From positions 10,314,432-10,378,431 of the forward strand of contig CAIIXF020000012.1 of NCBI GenBank assembly GCA_903813345.2: a DNA stretch of 64,000 bases. Reading direction: 5' to 3'. Of the stretch, positions 40,792 through 52,812 are shown one piece after another. Position numbers and translations under genes: made by a program. Under the pieces are notes generated by a model. That model saw nothing but the letters and a program-made list of their open reading frames with translations. It did not search any database and was not told the origin of the DNA. The DNA comes from Owenia fusiformis (taxonomy: Eukaryota; Annelida; Polychaeta; Sabellida; Oweniidae). Numbering within the stretch: position 1 is the first letter of the stretch; each line of letters opens with the position of its first letter.

Positions 40792-42272
40792 AGCAACCCT
40801 ATCCATTCATAATAGATCTGATTAAGACCAGTAGATAAGGAGTTTGTTGTCCGGGTGCCCGCTATAAAAAACAGCTACTCCATAGTAAGATAGTGTTCCT
40901 AGTAAAATTAATGATGATTTTAACAAAGATGTATTGACTTCAGACGGGGCTACAGGTATGCATTATTGCCATTATTGACTTTATATGGGGATATCATAAT
41001 ATTCAAAGCCAGCATTGATATTTATTTGGCTGTCATTTTTGTGACCTTGTTAACATACATGTATCTTTATAATACATGTATTATATATGTCACCTTTTCA
41101 AGCTTCAGACGTTTTTATTATCACTTGGAATGTATGGACACCAAAACATTTCACAATGTAGAATTTGTACTATTGCAGATCTATACATTTGCATCCTTCA
41201 TCTTTTTAATATTTTTCAAAATTATGTACTCTTTTGTTAATCAAAATTACCTATTTTTTTTATCAAAATTGATTGATATAGGCATACTTGAATTGCAGTA
41301 TTGTTTGTGGGAACTTCATTTTTGGAGCAGATCACGGACTATGTAACAGTCCTCCTCGAACTAAGTGTGATAGGGATAAAGCGAGGACCTCCGTCCGGAA
41401 CATGTCTTGAATATTAGTGGATGGATTTTGTTGATATTTGGTGGAAAATTGATATTGGTGAATAGTTTTACGGAATTTCTTTAAACTATTTATAAAAGAA
41501 TAAGTGTTACTGTTTGAAACGTTGGTAGTGTATCTATTCAACATTTCTATGAAGGGGGCGAGGCGCTTGATAAAACATGATTGATCGTCAATTTTGATAT
41601 CTTTCTTATAAGTAAAGGTTAAAATGACAGCTACATAAAGTAGATTACCGATTTGTATAATTTTCCTGATTTCGGCCTCTGAAAATTAAAATGGCTCCCT
41701 AATATTGGATTTTGCTATAATTTATAGATATAATCAAAGTATGTTATACTACATTACACAATAAAGTTTGGATTATTTTTATAATTTGTGCCTTTGGTAT
41801 TCCTAAATGGTCTCCCGGATGCTTAAATTCGTAGAAATTCTGATATACTGAATCACCGACTGTCTTAATAATCTGCAAATAAAGGATAGAGTAGATAGCA
41901 ATACCAAAATCTGACATACTATTGTACAGATCAATGTTCCTTTGGATTTTATACTCTATGATGTTTCCGTTTTCTAGTTTACATTGTTGATTGAGATTCT
42001 TGCATTTACAGCTAAATTAAGATAATGATCCTTGATCCATCATTCCTGATCGGCTTAAAATTTTAGCTTCAATAAAAACAATTTACACATGCATTGACAA
42101 CTACCTTGTCCAAAAGGTTTCACATTTATTGTAAAATGGAAATTTAACCTCAGAATGGACATCCATATACATGTATACAGTATAGTGTGCAACCTAGTTT
42201 ACAAGTATCATTCATCTGTAACTCTTCCTTTTAGTTTTTATGGCACTCTACATCCAGACTAAGAGCCTATAT

Positions 42273-43496
42273 CAGTGGAGACGATAACCCCATTTAACGT
42301 GAAGTACGGCAATTGCCATGTTGCACGACGATTGACGTGAAATTATGAAGTATAAGTACGCATGTCAGTAGATAATAACGGCAATTGCCGTCATGTCCGT
42401 CAAGTGACGTGCAATATTTTGCACGGCAATTGACGTGCAAACTATTATCTTTTAAAAGTTTCACATATTATCGGCAGGACGACAGGCAGTTATAAACTAG
42501 GAAACTAGTGAGCAAATCATGATCTGCATCGTATGTAATAGCTATAATCATAAACATTTGCTATTGTCCGCGTTGAATTTTGAACTAACAAAAATTATGA
42601 TATGTTACGTCAATGTTTACAAGAAATATTTATTCAACAGCAAACCGGAAGTAAACAAACGATGGAAAGAAAACTAATAAATTCTGATCTAATGAGGATA
42701 GGAATTTAAATTGTTTATACTTCATTTAAGGTAATCATTAGATCATTGCAAAGAAGGTTTAAAAACTAAATCCAGTCGTTTTTCGTATGAAAAAAACGAA
42801 AAAATCAGCAACAAATCGAGGTCAGGAAAACACTTCCGGTCAAAAAGAAGAGGGAAAGTAGACCCCATTTTAGTGATTTCCAGTGGTCTTTTCTCGGAAT
42901 TGGGACTCACGTTGTGTTAAGAGATTAAAATACCATTGGGTCAGTACCAATTTTGTCGTAAAACCCGTCGGAAAGACGATATCTAGACAATTGAAGGAGT
43001 ATTAGTAATTCCAATATGGCGTTTTAATCTAGGATTCGTGAGAGGTAACTTTGATTAGTTTTAGCGCGAAATTCCCACATAGGATCGCGAATTCCTGCAT
43101 ACAAGTGCTAGATTAGATTAAATACTTGAAGAAAATGCAATAAAAAGCGTTCCATCGATCGATTTAGACTTTCCAAGAATCCAAGTTCGGTGGTTACTTC
43201 ATTGGTTCGTAACATTGCCAAAAAATTCACAAGATTGAACGGCATTTTCTCCACAATTTTGGAATGAAATACTTCCCTGGGATTTAATATATCATTAATG
43301 TTTACCTAAGTATACGTTCTATAAAAGAAATATTACTTAGATTGTATATATAGTAAACACTGGGTCTTCTAATTAACCTGGTGTTTCAAATTATGAATTA
43401 CAATGGACATTCTGCTTATTGGCGTGATTCACGTCAATTGACGTGCAAAATGGCAATCTCCGTGTTACACGTTAAATGGGGTTATCGTCTCCACTG
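42273..43496. mobile_element. 1.2 kb hAT-like non-autonomous element
   Basis: Ends CAGTGGAGACGATAACCCC and complement (about 29 bp shared), flanked by TATAT at 42268-42272 and 43497-43501. Subterminal stretches repeat GGCAATTGCCGT and CAATTGACGTG. CAGTG ends suggest hAT, but the target copy is 5 bp rather than 8. Confidence 0.7.
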
Positions 43497-43916
43497 TATA
43501 TGAAGACAATATACTAGTATGCAAAAACATCTATATGAAGGCAAAATAATCATAGTATGTCTGAATGAATGAAGACACTTAGCAATGTAACACTGTAACA
43601 GCCTGTGTCAAAAAAGATGTAAAAGTAATAAAATCGTACCTAAATAAGTCCACATTACTCATTAGACTTAGATTACTACATGTAGTTACAAACCATTGTA
43701 TGAGTTTCTGACCATGACACTTAAGTTAAAATCTGAGTGTGGTATTATTGACTTTCAAACGCTAAAGTACACTGTTTACTAATTTTAAAAGTAAGGAAAC
43801 CACAATCAGACAATGGGCTACCCACGTGATTGGGTAGATTATTGCAACTGTTCAATTGACGTTTCAAGATAAGATTTATATGTTACGCATTTAACAGCTG
43901 GTTCACTGGTCAATAT

Positions 43917-44942
43917 CTAGCACATTTTGCTATTTGCATTCTCAACCTCCTTCTCGGACAAGTTTTCAGACATTAATTGTTCAATGGCGTAATAGTTCCC
44001 GTGTCTTAGTTGAACACATATTTGGTTTAAATGATAATACCTGTTACCTGCTACGGGGGTAACGATATCAGTTCCAGCAAGAAAATCTTTTTCCTTGTGC
44101 TTTAAAATGATATATTCTGAGCTAAATGGTGATTTGCAACCTGCACACTTTCTTGCTCTGGTATCCACCCTCTTTAGAGCAAACCATGGCTCATTTGACA
44201 GTCGCCACGGTTTTCCCCTCTCGCTGCAGAGGTTTCTCACATGCTGACTACTTTGACTTGATTGACTTTGACTTTCAGTTTCTACAATAGGCTTTTCCGG
44301 GGAGAATGGTATTATTTTTTTGTATTGTTTTTTAATGGATTTCCCTCCCATGCGATTTTGCGTTTTTACTTCGTCTAATTTTGAGAGATTTGGTGTGAAG
44401 TATAAACACTTGCGTACTTGACTTGTGACCATGTTGTTTGTCCGAGCCACTGCAAGGACGTGTGCACAAAATTTTCTATTTGAAAATGATGGGCAGGGGC
44501 ATTTAAATGAATCTTTGCACCTTTCTATGAAGTGCACACCAACAGTCTCACTTTTTACAACATAGGAATTGGGTGGAAATTCTTGTACATGATTGTTCTC
44601 TATAAGAATGTCACTTTTATGTATGATGTTGTTTAAATGGCTCTTGGTAAAGCATTGTTGTAATGGCTCTAAATCGCCAAAATCATCTATTGGTTCAGAA
44701 TCAGCAACATGAACACGGTCATCATTGTCGAGAGTACTGTCACCATTGTCAGGAGTACTTTCAACCCGGCTTACTCTTGTGTATTTAGAGAACTGGCCGT
44801 GAAGAGCTCGACTGACCTGAACTTGTTGACTACTGAAATTAGAGGGAACGTGCAGGGTTTGAAAAAATTGTTTATAATCATTGAATACCCAAAATGTTGT
44901 AAGCACTGAAGCACAATTGTAAGCACTACTCAAAACAATAGA
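43917..44942 (-). CDS. MULE transposase-derived gene, last exon (SWIM zinc finger)
   Basis: 342 codons to the stop. The exon opens with the end of the transposase fold (SIVLSSAYN, YKQFF). A SWIM zinc finger follows, CPCPSFSNRKFCAHV (C-x-C-x(n)-C-x-H), as in Mutator transposases. After a Ser/Gln linker (SQSQSSQSSQHV) comes a Cys/His domain (CAGCKSPF, then YYHLNQIC). The acceptor AAATTGAAG| at 44943 is inferred from phase 0 continuity with the previous exon; another nearby acceptor is possible. No stop or frameshift is seen in a kilobase of coding, unlike the dead transposon copies around it. Confidence 0.75.
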   Translation of the reverse strand, partial: SIVLSSAYNCASVLTTFWVFNDYKQFFQTLHVPSNFSSQQVQVSRALHGQFSKYTRVSRVESTPDNGDSTLDNDDRVHVADSEPIDDFGDLEPLQQCFTKSHLNNIIHKSDILIENNHVQEFPPNSYVVKSETVGVHFIERCKDSFKCPCPSFSNRKFCAHVLAVARTNNMVTSQVRKCLYFTPNLSKLDEVKTQNRMGGKSIKKQYKKIIPFSPEKPIVETESQSQSSQSSQHVRNLCSERGKPWRLSNEPWFALKRVDTRARKCAGCKSPFSSEYIILKHKEKDFLAGTDIVTPVAGNRYYHLNQICVQLRHGNYYAIEQLMSENLSEKEVENANSKMC

Positions 44943-45108
44943 CTTCAATTTGAGACAAGTTGGGAAAAAAGAGAAGAAATGCCTTTTTTCTGTGAATCAA
45001 TTCTGAGCTTATGAGATGATTTATTAATTACTTATGAGAGAAGCCCTATTTTAACATAAAGCTTCAAAACATATTCTCCCCTAAAGAGTCCAGCTATCCT
45101 CACCTCAC

Positions 45109-45234
45109 CAGTTCCTTTATTTCTATAATAAAATGGTCCAAGTCCAGGATTCTGCCTTCGTTCCACTTTTTTATGATGCTATTGAGGCCTTCCTGTTTGT
45201 TTGTTGTGTATGGTTGTGAGGCTGGGATAACTTG
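45109..45234 (-). CDS. MULE-derived gene, exon with catalytic Glu
   Basis: 42 codons, phase 0 both ends, acceptor GGCAATACAG|CAAG and donor CTG|GTGAGG. It encodes TTNKQEGLNSIIKKW; N-x2-E-x2-N is the third acidic residue of the MULE DDE triad. Ends DHFIIEIKEL. Confidence 0.8.
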
Positions 45235-45962
45235 CTGTATTGCCTAAATAAAGAATAGACGTACATAAAAAATGTTTTCTGCGTAAAACTATTCACCAAT
45301 ATACATATTACCACCAAATATGAAGAAAATCCATCAACTAGTGTTTGAGTTATCATCCGGACGGACGGACTGACTTACTGACGGACGGATGGAGGGCTTC
45401 ACTAGTATATCACTACCAAACTTTGTTCGTTGGGATAATGAACCCTGCGATGCAAAATAAATGGTCAAACGTTTTCAACAAAGGAAGCACATCCGAGCGC
45501 AATAAAACCTTTTACTACCCTGTGCCAACATTGCCAATAACGCTCTCAACTCATTGTCGCTGGAGCACCACAGGGGTTCCATCGGAATAAGCCGTGTTGT
45601 CTTTCAAAAGAATTATGTGAGTGTTAGTGCGCTTGAATGAGCTATTTTTGTAAAAGCATGTGAGCATGTTATTTGCACTGCAGGACTTATAATAAAATAC
45701 TTTTTCGTGATACCCTGGGAGAAAACGTATTAAAATATTACGTTATTCAATTGCGCCACGGTTAAACAGAAATGCAGCCTTTATTATTCCTTGAGATCGT
45801 ATGAATTGATCACTCTATCACTTTGTATCTCCAATTCTGATGTTAAATTAAATAAAAGACATAAGAAAAATTACACGTATAGTTCAAATCTGTCGTGCAA
45901 ACAATGAATACTTGTAATATGTTTGAAAGAATAAAAAGTATATGTGATAAAAATCGAAACTA

Positions 45963-46499
45963 CAGGGTGTTAAAAAACAGGACCGATGAAAAGTTGAATA
46001 ACTTTGTCAATCCAGAATCATTCAGGTCATTCAATGTGAATTTTGTTGTGAAAGTTTGACCATATTCTGCTCATGGAGTCAAAAAATACAGCACTTTACA
46101 ACACATGCCCCATGTGGCCAATTTTCATTTTCATAATCAAATCTGACCGAGGAAGTTGTTCAGCTGTCAATGGATTGACTAAAATGGAGCTACAAACATA
46201 AATCAGTCACCAATTCTCAGTTTTTCATCTTTACATTTCTAAAACTTGAAGTGGATAGCTTCATTAGAGGCTTTGCAATCTATGTTTTTGTGTGTAGGAG
46301 AGTCATCAACAGCTTCTTTGGTCAGAGGTAGCAACATGGGGTATGTGTTGTAAAGTGCCATAGTTTCCAACCCCATGAGTAGATTATCATCAAACTTTCA
46401 CAACGAAATCCACATTGAATGAACCAAATAATGCAAAATATGCAGAAATGACAAAGTAAATTAACTTTTCCTCAGTTCTGCTTTTTTAAACATCTTGTG
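45963..46499. mobile_element. 537 bp mariner-type MITE in MULE-gene intron
   Basis: Ends CAGGGTGTTAAAAAACAGGA and, reversed, CACAAGATGTTTAAAAAAGC, with long subterminal complementarity (TTCATTCAATGTG, CTTTACAACACAT). TA on both sides. Lies ten bases inside the intron from its donor. Confidence 0.75.
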
Positions 46500-46510
46500 T
46501 ATCAATGTAC

Positions 46511-46701
46511 CCTTGTTGAAGCGTGGTCCCAGATCTTCGGAAATATGTTAACCCTCAAGTATCTTATTACTTCCGGGAATTTTTCGCAACTTGCACATAT
46601 TTCTGATGTAGCTATATCGAACTCTTCTTTAGTGCAACTATGGAAAGCACGTTTTACACTCTCCAATATCAAAGTTCGATCTTCTCCACATATCTGTAGC
46701 T
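46511..46701 (-). CDS. MULE-derived gene, exon between second Asp and Glu
   Basis: 191 bp; acceptor TTGTATTACAG|AG and donor AAGG|GTACAT. It completes a Glu codon from the previous exon and ends in phase 0. Helical insert (ESVKRAFHSC, ICASCEKFPEVI, FPKIWDHASTR) typical of the middle of MULE transposases. Confidence 0.75.
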
Positions 46702-46951
46702 CTGTAATACAACGAACTAGCGTGAATATTTCATGTATTTAAGGTCAATGTATTTAGATAAACAATAGGATGAAACTGAAGTTTTATTCTAAGGTGGCAT
46801 AAAACTGGAAGCATATTGTTTTTTATTTTAGGGTATATGTAACTGACCATCAAAATAAAGGTTAGATTTTCTCTAGATAAACTTTTGTTCATAGTGATTA
46901 GAAACAACAAACATGTCAAAATGAGAATTTAAATCTTCTGAAAAGGATCAC

Positions 46952-47194
46952 CTTTCAGTTTCGTGTCGACATTCCTAGTAATATGAACACTGCACAGGAG
47001 CTGCAAGGCACAGGGGAAATGTTCTGATAATGAAGATCTAATGGATGCTTCCGAATCACTTCCAGTAACTTGGAGGCCAAGTTGGAGCTGTTTTTCCACT
47101 CTGCACATCTTATCAAATAACACATCGCAAGACGTCTTATTTTTTGCCTTCGTCAAGGCCATAGGTCCAAACAATGACGGGTGGTGAGACGTGC
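46952..47194 (-). CDS. MULE-derived gene, exon with second catalytic Asp
   Basis: 243 bp; acceptor CTTGTACAG|GC, donor GAAAG|GTGATC. Joins the previous exon by completing a Gly codon. Shows FGPMALTKAKNK, GSDSEA (second Asp of the triad) and CSVHITRNV, the C-x2-H motif that follows it in MULEs. Confidence 0.82.
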
Positions 47195-47393
47195 CTGTAC
47201 AAGTAAATGATTTGTTCTTACATTATTTTATTTATAAATTAAATTTGCTACAATTATCATTTTCATTTATTATCCGAGACTTTTTCTCAGCCTTGTGAAG
47301 ACTACTGAAGTTTCTCGCTAATAATAACATCGGGCCATAATTATGCATTAGTGAGTGTCAATTTTGAATGTCCTCTAAAAGAACACTCATCAT

Positions 47394-47931
47394 GGCCGTA
47401 GCCAGGGGGGGGGGAGCAGATGGTGCAGGTGCACCCCCCCCCCTTGAGTTTTGCCTCGTCGCTTTTTGAAAAATTTGACTCATCACTATTTTATTATTTG
47501 CCTCACAATATGTAAATATACACATTCAGTTCACTAAATATATACGAAAAGCTAAAATTTCGAACATTAGTCTATTTACTGCCAAAATTCTACGGGTTGA
47601 ATTTTGCTTGCCTCATTTACAGGGGAAATTTGCGTCATTTACAGAGAAAATTTGCCTCAGATAGAAAATTAGCCTCACGAGAGAAAATTTGCCTCAGTGA
47701 GAAAATAAGCCTCACTTACAGAGAAAATTAGCCTCACTTACAGAGAAAATTTGCCTCATTTACAGAGAAAATTTGCCTCACTCACGGAGGAAATTTGCCT
47801 CACTTACATAGAAAATTTGCCTCAGAGAGAAAAATTATTGCCTCACTTAAGGTGAAAATTTGCCTCATTTACAGAAAATTTGCCTCAGTGCACCCCCCCC
47901 TTGGGAAATCCTAGCTACAGCAGTACTCATG
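47394..47931. repeat. Minisatellite with inverted C-run ends
   Basis: At least ten copies of a unit near AAAATTTGCCTCACTTACAG (47620-47890), bounded by CCGTAGCCAGGGGGG on the left and CCTTGG...CTAGCTACAG on the right. The arrangement suggests a MITE with an internal tandem array. Confidence 0.65.
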
Positions 47932-47989
47932 GACCTATTAGGTAGTAAGCTAGCAGGCAAAAATTGAGCGGTTTGTTAACAAATCTACA

Positions 47990-48190
47990 GGGCGTTTAAT
48001 AAGTATTGCTAATTTTGCTATAAGTTTTGTTTTTTGCATTTTTCTTCATGAAACTTTTACAGCATAAGACACATGTATCTGACTTTATTCTCCGAAAAAT
48101 TCATGACAAGCAACTCAGTATTGACAAAGTTATGGTTACTATGGTAACCACTGTCATGGGTATGCCGGGCAACCTTAAAATATTTATGAA
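47990..48190. mobile_element. One-ended remnant of mariner-type MITE
   Basis: Starts CTACAGGGCGTTTAATAAG and contains AAAGTTATGGTTACTATGG, also present in the element at 50005. No matching second end is seen. Confidence 0.45.
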
Positions 48191-48928
48191 GCATTTCTGG
48201 TAACAGGATCAACGTGTTGTGCTTATTGCATGGGGGGTTTGGGTGGGTTGGTGGGTAGTAACAAATGTGGGAGAGAGTAGATCTAATCTGCCTCAAGTAT
48301 AAATCTCATCTACACAGTTCTCCTTTTCATAAGGTACATCTTCAAGGTCTTCTTCCGATTCATCTCAATACAAGAGTATATTGGAATTTACATGACTGAC
48401 AATTGTGAAAGACAGTACAATTTACCAAGAGATCAAAACATACATATGATGATTAGAGATCAACTGGGTGATTTATTTTATGATGATGAAGTTCCCCTGT
48501 AATTTTTCATTGAAGGGTCAAAAACTCAATGTTGACAACCTTCACCCTAGATATGGCACATTACACCAATATTTTCTGAAGAATCACATAAAAATACATA
48601 AGAAGCAATTTCAATTTGTTCTCTAAACTGCCTCAATAGTTATCATAAAGAACACTAAAGTAACATCTCCTGGCTTATAGAGGTAAACTTTCCTTTTAAC
48701 CATTCCTTCTAATAAAAGCCCATGGGTCTACTAGCAAGGAACTCAGATGTATACATGTAGTTCATATTTCTCACATCACTAAAACAAAGTACAGTACAGT
48801 GAGTGATGCCTGGGTCACACTTGCTCATACTAGTATTTAACCAAACCAAAGATTATGATAATTCATGATAATTCCTTAAGCATAGTCATACGAAATAGCA
48901 AAAAATATGGGTTAATTGTCAAAACAAG

Positions 48929-49866
48929 ACACACAGTGATAAAAGGTCCAATTTTGGCACAAATGTACATTAGTCAATGCGTGACATTATGTCAAAGTGT
49001 GAAATGTCAATCTCCTTCCATTTTCATTTGGTGTCTATTTCAGGAAATGCTCCAAATGTGCTCCTTGGCAATGAAGATGAACTTTGATTCTGCGCTCTAT
49101 GATCTGTAGTTTTCACATGAAGCCCATTTTCTCCTAAATGGCAAAATCAATTCAGAGATTGGTGTTTATTTGGGTACAGCTCACCCAGATCTAGTGCTTC
49201 AAAGGCAATTGTAATTGACAAAATGCACGGCTTTGCATGCCTTCCCAAAGCACGGCATAATTGGGCCTTACCTCTTTGAAGATGACACGGGAAAAGCTGT
49301 AGCAGTGAACACTGAACGATACCTAGAAGTGATGCAAATGTTCAAGGAAGCTCTTGGCAGACAAGGTAACCTTCTAAGGCATGAGCAGTGGTTCCAGCAA
49401 GATAGGGGTACACCCCATAGAACCAACAACTGGCTTCGTGCAAGGTTTGGAGTTTGATTGAACAGTAGGCGGTGGTGTCCCAATATTGGACCCCTCAAAG
49501 CCCTGACTTAAACCCTTCAGATTTTTTATTAAAGGATAATGTGTATGAAAACAATCTGGCAACAATAAATGAGCTGAAATAAGCAATTAAAGCTAAAATA
49601 AGAGCTATCACAGTTGAGGAATGATGTGTCTGAGTGATCAACAATTTTGCTTGCAGAATCAAAGTTTGTCTTTAATGCCTGGAAGCACATTTCAAGCATT
49701 TCCTGAAATAGCCATCAAATAAAAATGGAAGGAGATTGACATTTCACACTTTGACATAAAGTCACACATTGACTAATGTACATTTGTGCCAAACATGAAC
49801 CTGATCATGGCAGTTATGAGGAAGTTTAAGGAAAAAACAACGGTCCACTTTTTTCTGGTCACCCTG
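48929..49866 (+). mobile_element. Decayed mariner-like transposon
   Basis: Inverted repeats at about 48953-49052 and 49696-49797 (TTTGGCACAAATGTACATTA and complement) flank a transposase relic. The right end CAGGGTGACCAGAAAAAAG (complement) abuts TA at 49867; the left end is eroded. Confidence 0.65.
49233..49690 (+). pseudogene. Mariner-type transposase relic
   Basis: Fragments in shifted frames: IIGPYLFEDDTGKAV, WFQQDRGTPHRT (DDE-domain D-x-x-x-x-H context), then SPDLNPSDF after a frame change and several stops. Not functional. Confidence 0.7.
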
Positions 49867-50004
49867 TAGTACTATCCACCTGTGGACAAGTTCGAATAAC
49901 ATACTGCCCAGTAGCACCATTTAGCTAGCGACATTAAACTGCCATCTTTACAAATCCTTAATTTAAAGCCTATTGTAAATTATATACAAAAATATGAATG
50001 ACTA

Positions 50005-51059
50005 CAGGGTGTTCCAAAAGGAACAGGACTGGTGCTTGCATTTTCTCAATTCTGCACCAACTGTCTTCAAAGTTTTACACAATGTACTTTGACATATTGG
50101 AACTAAAACCCGAAAGTTTCAAAAGAAATTATGTAATGCAGGTAGAGTTATGGTTACTATAGTAACATGACATCACAATACCCGGGGCAACTTTTCGATG
50201 AAAATGTGATAATTAACATTTTTGAATTTCTAAAGAAAGTATCCAATTTGCTTATTACAATACAACATTTCTTCTTTGTTTTTTTAGTTTCTTTGTTGTA
50301 AAAGTGTTGCTATGCTACTTAGATTTAACAGTTTGTGATTTCATGATTATAACATTAATTTATTTTCTTGGAATATCATTATCTGACACAGTCTGGATAA
50401 TTCAGCTGAGCCTTCGAAAAGACCCAATTTGAAGCCAACCATCTACCTTGATAACGTACCTGACTACAAGTCAGCATTAAAGACCACTGCAGCTGAGCTA
50501 CATGTAGGTCTTGAGGTCTATGACCATGCACCATATTCTCTTGATCATCCAATATATAATTTTACTTGTATGGAGAATGGAATTCTAATCAGCTCAATGG
50601 GACCTTTGTAGATAAAAACTGACCTTCCCCAAGTTGTTCAATTGGCCAAGCGTAGCATGTCCTCAAATGGGTTCACTCATGTGTTTGAATCATAGATCTA
50701 AGAGTCACTACACTTATACTGACCAAAGAGGAGCCCACTCCTCAATATAGAGGATACAAGGGGATATCAAATGATGTAAAACAAATGTAATTCCGACCAG
50801 TTGTTGCATTTCAACTTGGACATATGAGATGTACAAAATGCTTAAAGTTTCTGTAATTTTGTGTGTGGAATGTTGCCCCGGATATTGTGATGTCATGTCA
50901 CCATAGCAAACATAAGTCTAGCCAAGTTTCATGATTTTTGTTGAAACTTTACAATTTAATTCACAATACTTTAAAAGAACATTGTGTAAAAATGTGAAGA
51001 TAATTGGTGCATATTCAACAAAATACCAGCACCAGTCCTGTTACTTTTGGAACACCCTG
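50005..51059. mobile_element. 1,055 bp mariner-type TIR element in MULE-gene intron
   Basis: Ends CAGGGTGTTCCAAAAGGAAC and, reversed, CAGGGTGTTCCAAAAGTAAC; TA at 50003-50004 and 51060-51061. Its right end lies seven bases into the intron. The centre holds an unrecognised coding-like stretch. Confidence 0.85.
50396..50695 (+). pseudogene. Coding-like fragment of unknown origin inside a MITE
   Basis: From a splice-acceptor-like GACACAG| (50395), an open stretch reads PTIYLDNVPDYKSAL, ELHVGLEVYDHAPYSLDHP, ENGILISSMGPL, then a stop, then DLPQVVQLAKRSMSSNGFTHV in the same frame. It looks like protein rather than random translation, but I do not recognise the family. It may be a captured host exon or an old transposase piece. 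Confidence 0.35.
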
Positions 51060-51066
51060 TACTAAC

Positions 51067-51955
51067 CCTTAACGTAAAGTTCCTTGTGCTCATATCCTGT
51101 GGCTAGCAAATAATGGCCCCTAGATACATTGAATGTGAAATCTGTCTCCAATACTGACGGCGGCACATTAGTGCAGCAGAATCTTGTGATGTCCTTGATC
51201 TGTTGTTCGTTGAAGAGTACCACTGCGATTCCCCCAGTGTCTGGCTCTTTGCTCAATGATTGTATGAAACCTTGATTATTTTCCGCCTCCATCATTTCTG
51301 TTACCCTGTATAGGGGATCTTTACCTTGATTATATCTTCGTTTGATATACTGTGCCTGTGAATTCCCCTTTGGTATCCCCGCTGCCCCAAAGTCACTTTG
51401 TTCTCGATCAACAGAATTGATTGCTTGAGAGACACTCCTTCTTCCTTCAGTCAAACATGTTTCTAACAGCTGTTTCGTACTTTCCTTCGTCGAAGTGTGC
51501 AAGTGCTCAGAATACTTAGTATTTCCGTGTTTTGACATGGGTTTGAGTGGAACTGCTGATTCAGAACCAATAAAATAATATCTAATAAAGACAATTGGGA
51601 CACTTGACGTTTCTCCACTTTCTTTTATCTCATCAACCTCAACTACTAATTTTCTAGCATTTTTTATGTCAACATGATGGTAGGTCAGTCTTTTTACACT
51701 GTATTTTATACTTTCATCCTTGGAAGATACTCTAACCACTTTTGACTTGTTTATTTTGTAATATTTCTTCTCATGATTGGACTTATCTTTCCATTTACCG
51801 AAGCCATCCATCTTGTAATCAAGTCTGTTTTTTAGTTTTCTAGTGTCAATGAAGAATTCTGAATTTTGTTTGACTTCAGTAGGCATAACTGAGAGCTTTA
51901 TGCCATATGTATCTGGTTTGACAATCTTTGGCAACAACAGAGGGTTACTATACTC
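51067..51955 (-). CDS. MULE-derived gene, main N-terminal exon with first catalytic Asp
   Basis: 889 bp; acceptor TTTGTTTCCAG|GAG at 51956, donor AAGG|GTTAGT, phases 0 and 1. Encodes about 296 residues: an N-terminal region (EYSNPLLLPKIVKPD, KYYKINKSKVVRV), a basic segment (QYIKRRYNQGKDPLY), then the start of the DDE core (AVVLFNEQQIKDITRFC, LETDFTFNVSRGHY with the first Asp). With the downstream exons this rebuilds a full Mutator-like transposase fold of about 950 residues in total. An intact, spliced, single copy suggests a host-retained gene rather than a mobile element, but no terminal repeats were searched beyond the window. Confidence 0.8.
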
Positions 51956-52240
51956 CTGGAAACAAATAGAAGCAGGATAACTACAAAATCATGATTCTGA
52001 CAAAATGTCACAATACTACATGTGAAATTGAACAAGTTCAATTTAAGACTCCAGATTTCAGAGTTCAGATACAATAATTGTCATATAACATGGGTGAGAA
52101 AACCCCAGGTTTGGTATGACTATACATAGGATGGGGGCTATGAGGGCTACAGAAAATAAGTCAAAAAACTATAGTGAAAGCTTAGATTTCATATATTTAA
52201 TTATTCCAGGCATCCTATACAGGGTTCGAAGTTTACATAC

Positions 52241-52432
52241 TTTATCTGGGCGTGCTCTACATGCATCATCATCACTGTTCTCATGGATGTCATGATCACT
52301 GTTCTCATGGATGTCATGATCACTGTTCTCATGGATGTCATGATCACTGTTCTCTTGAATGTCATGATCACTGTTCTCATGGATGTCATGATCACTGTTT
52401 GTCAGATCAATCACTGGTGGTCTACTGCATGC
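52241..52432 (-). CDS. MULE-derived gene, exon with acidic octapeptide repeats
   Basis: 64 codons; acceptor TTTTTATTAG|GCA, donor AAA|GTATGT, phase 0 both ends. Contains five tandem SDHD-I-(H/Q)EN octapeptides encoded by a 24 bp minisatellite (52267-52395) between ACSRPPVIDLTN and DACRARPDK. Likely a flexible acidic linker; copy number may vary between individuals. Confidence 0.7.
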
Positions 52433-52812
52433 CTAATAAAAATAAAAAAGAACAAGATAGACATTGCCATGGTAACAGATACTGCCAAAAATATATTAAA
52501 ACTTAACTTTTATACAATGTCCCTATGTGTTGGCAGTAAAAATGTAAAATAATCCTGAGCACTATTTTTAATTTTAAACAATTCAAGTTGCTAATTGGTG
52601 ATTTAATGGCACTTTTAAAGTATTTGAATTTTTATAATATGCTACAGTAAAGTGATTTTTGAGTTGCTACGGGGGGGGGATTGACTGCCTGACTTACTTA
52701 TTATTCAATAAAATCAAAATACAATAAATAAATGAAGATTATTTCACTCTCATAAGATGCGACTGCTCAACATGATGTTAAATATATACTGTAACTGTTT
52801 GAATGGGCTCAC

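Larger units (their letters stand above)
37026..43916. other. Region rich in inverted-repeat elements, no gene recognised
   Basis: Probably the next DNA2 intron. It holds several TIR elements, a tRNA-like sequence and a dispersed repeat (listed separately). Elsewhere AT-rich and featureless. Confidence 0.6.

Noticed and set aside
40966-41346. Hydrophobic 126-residue frame
   Set aside because: AT-rich translation (Phe, Ile, Tyr, Leu) without homology, splice signals or a promoter; likely chance.
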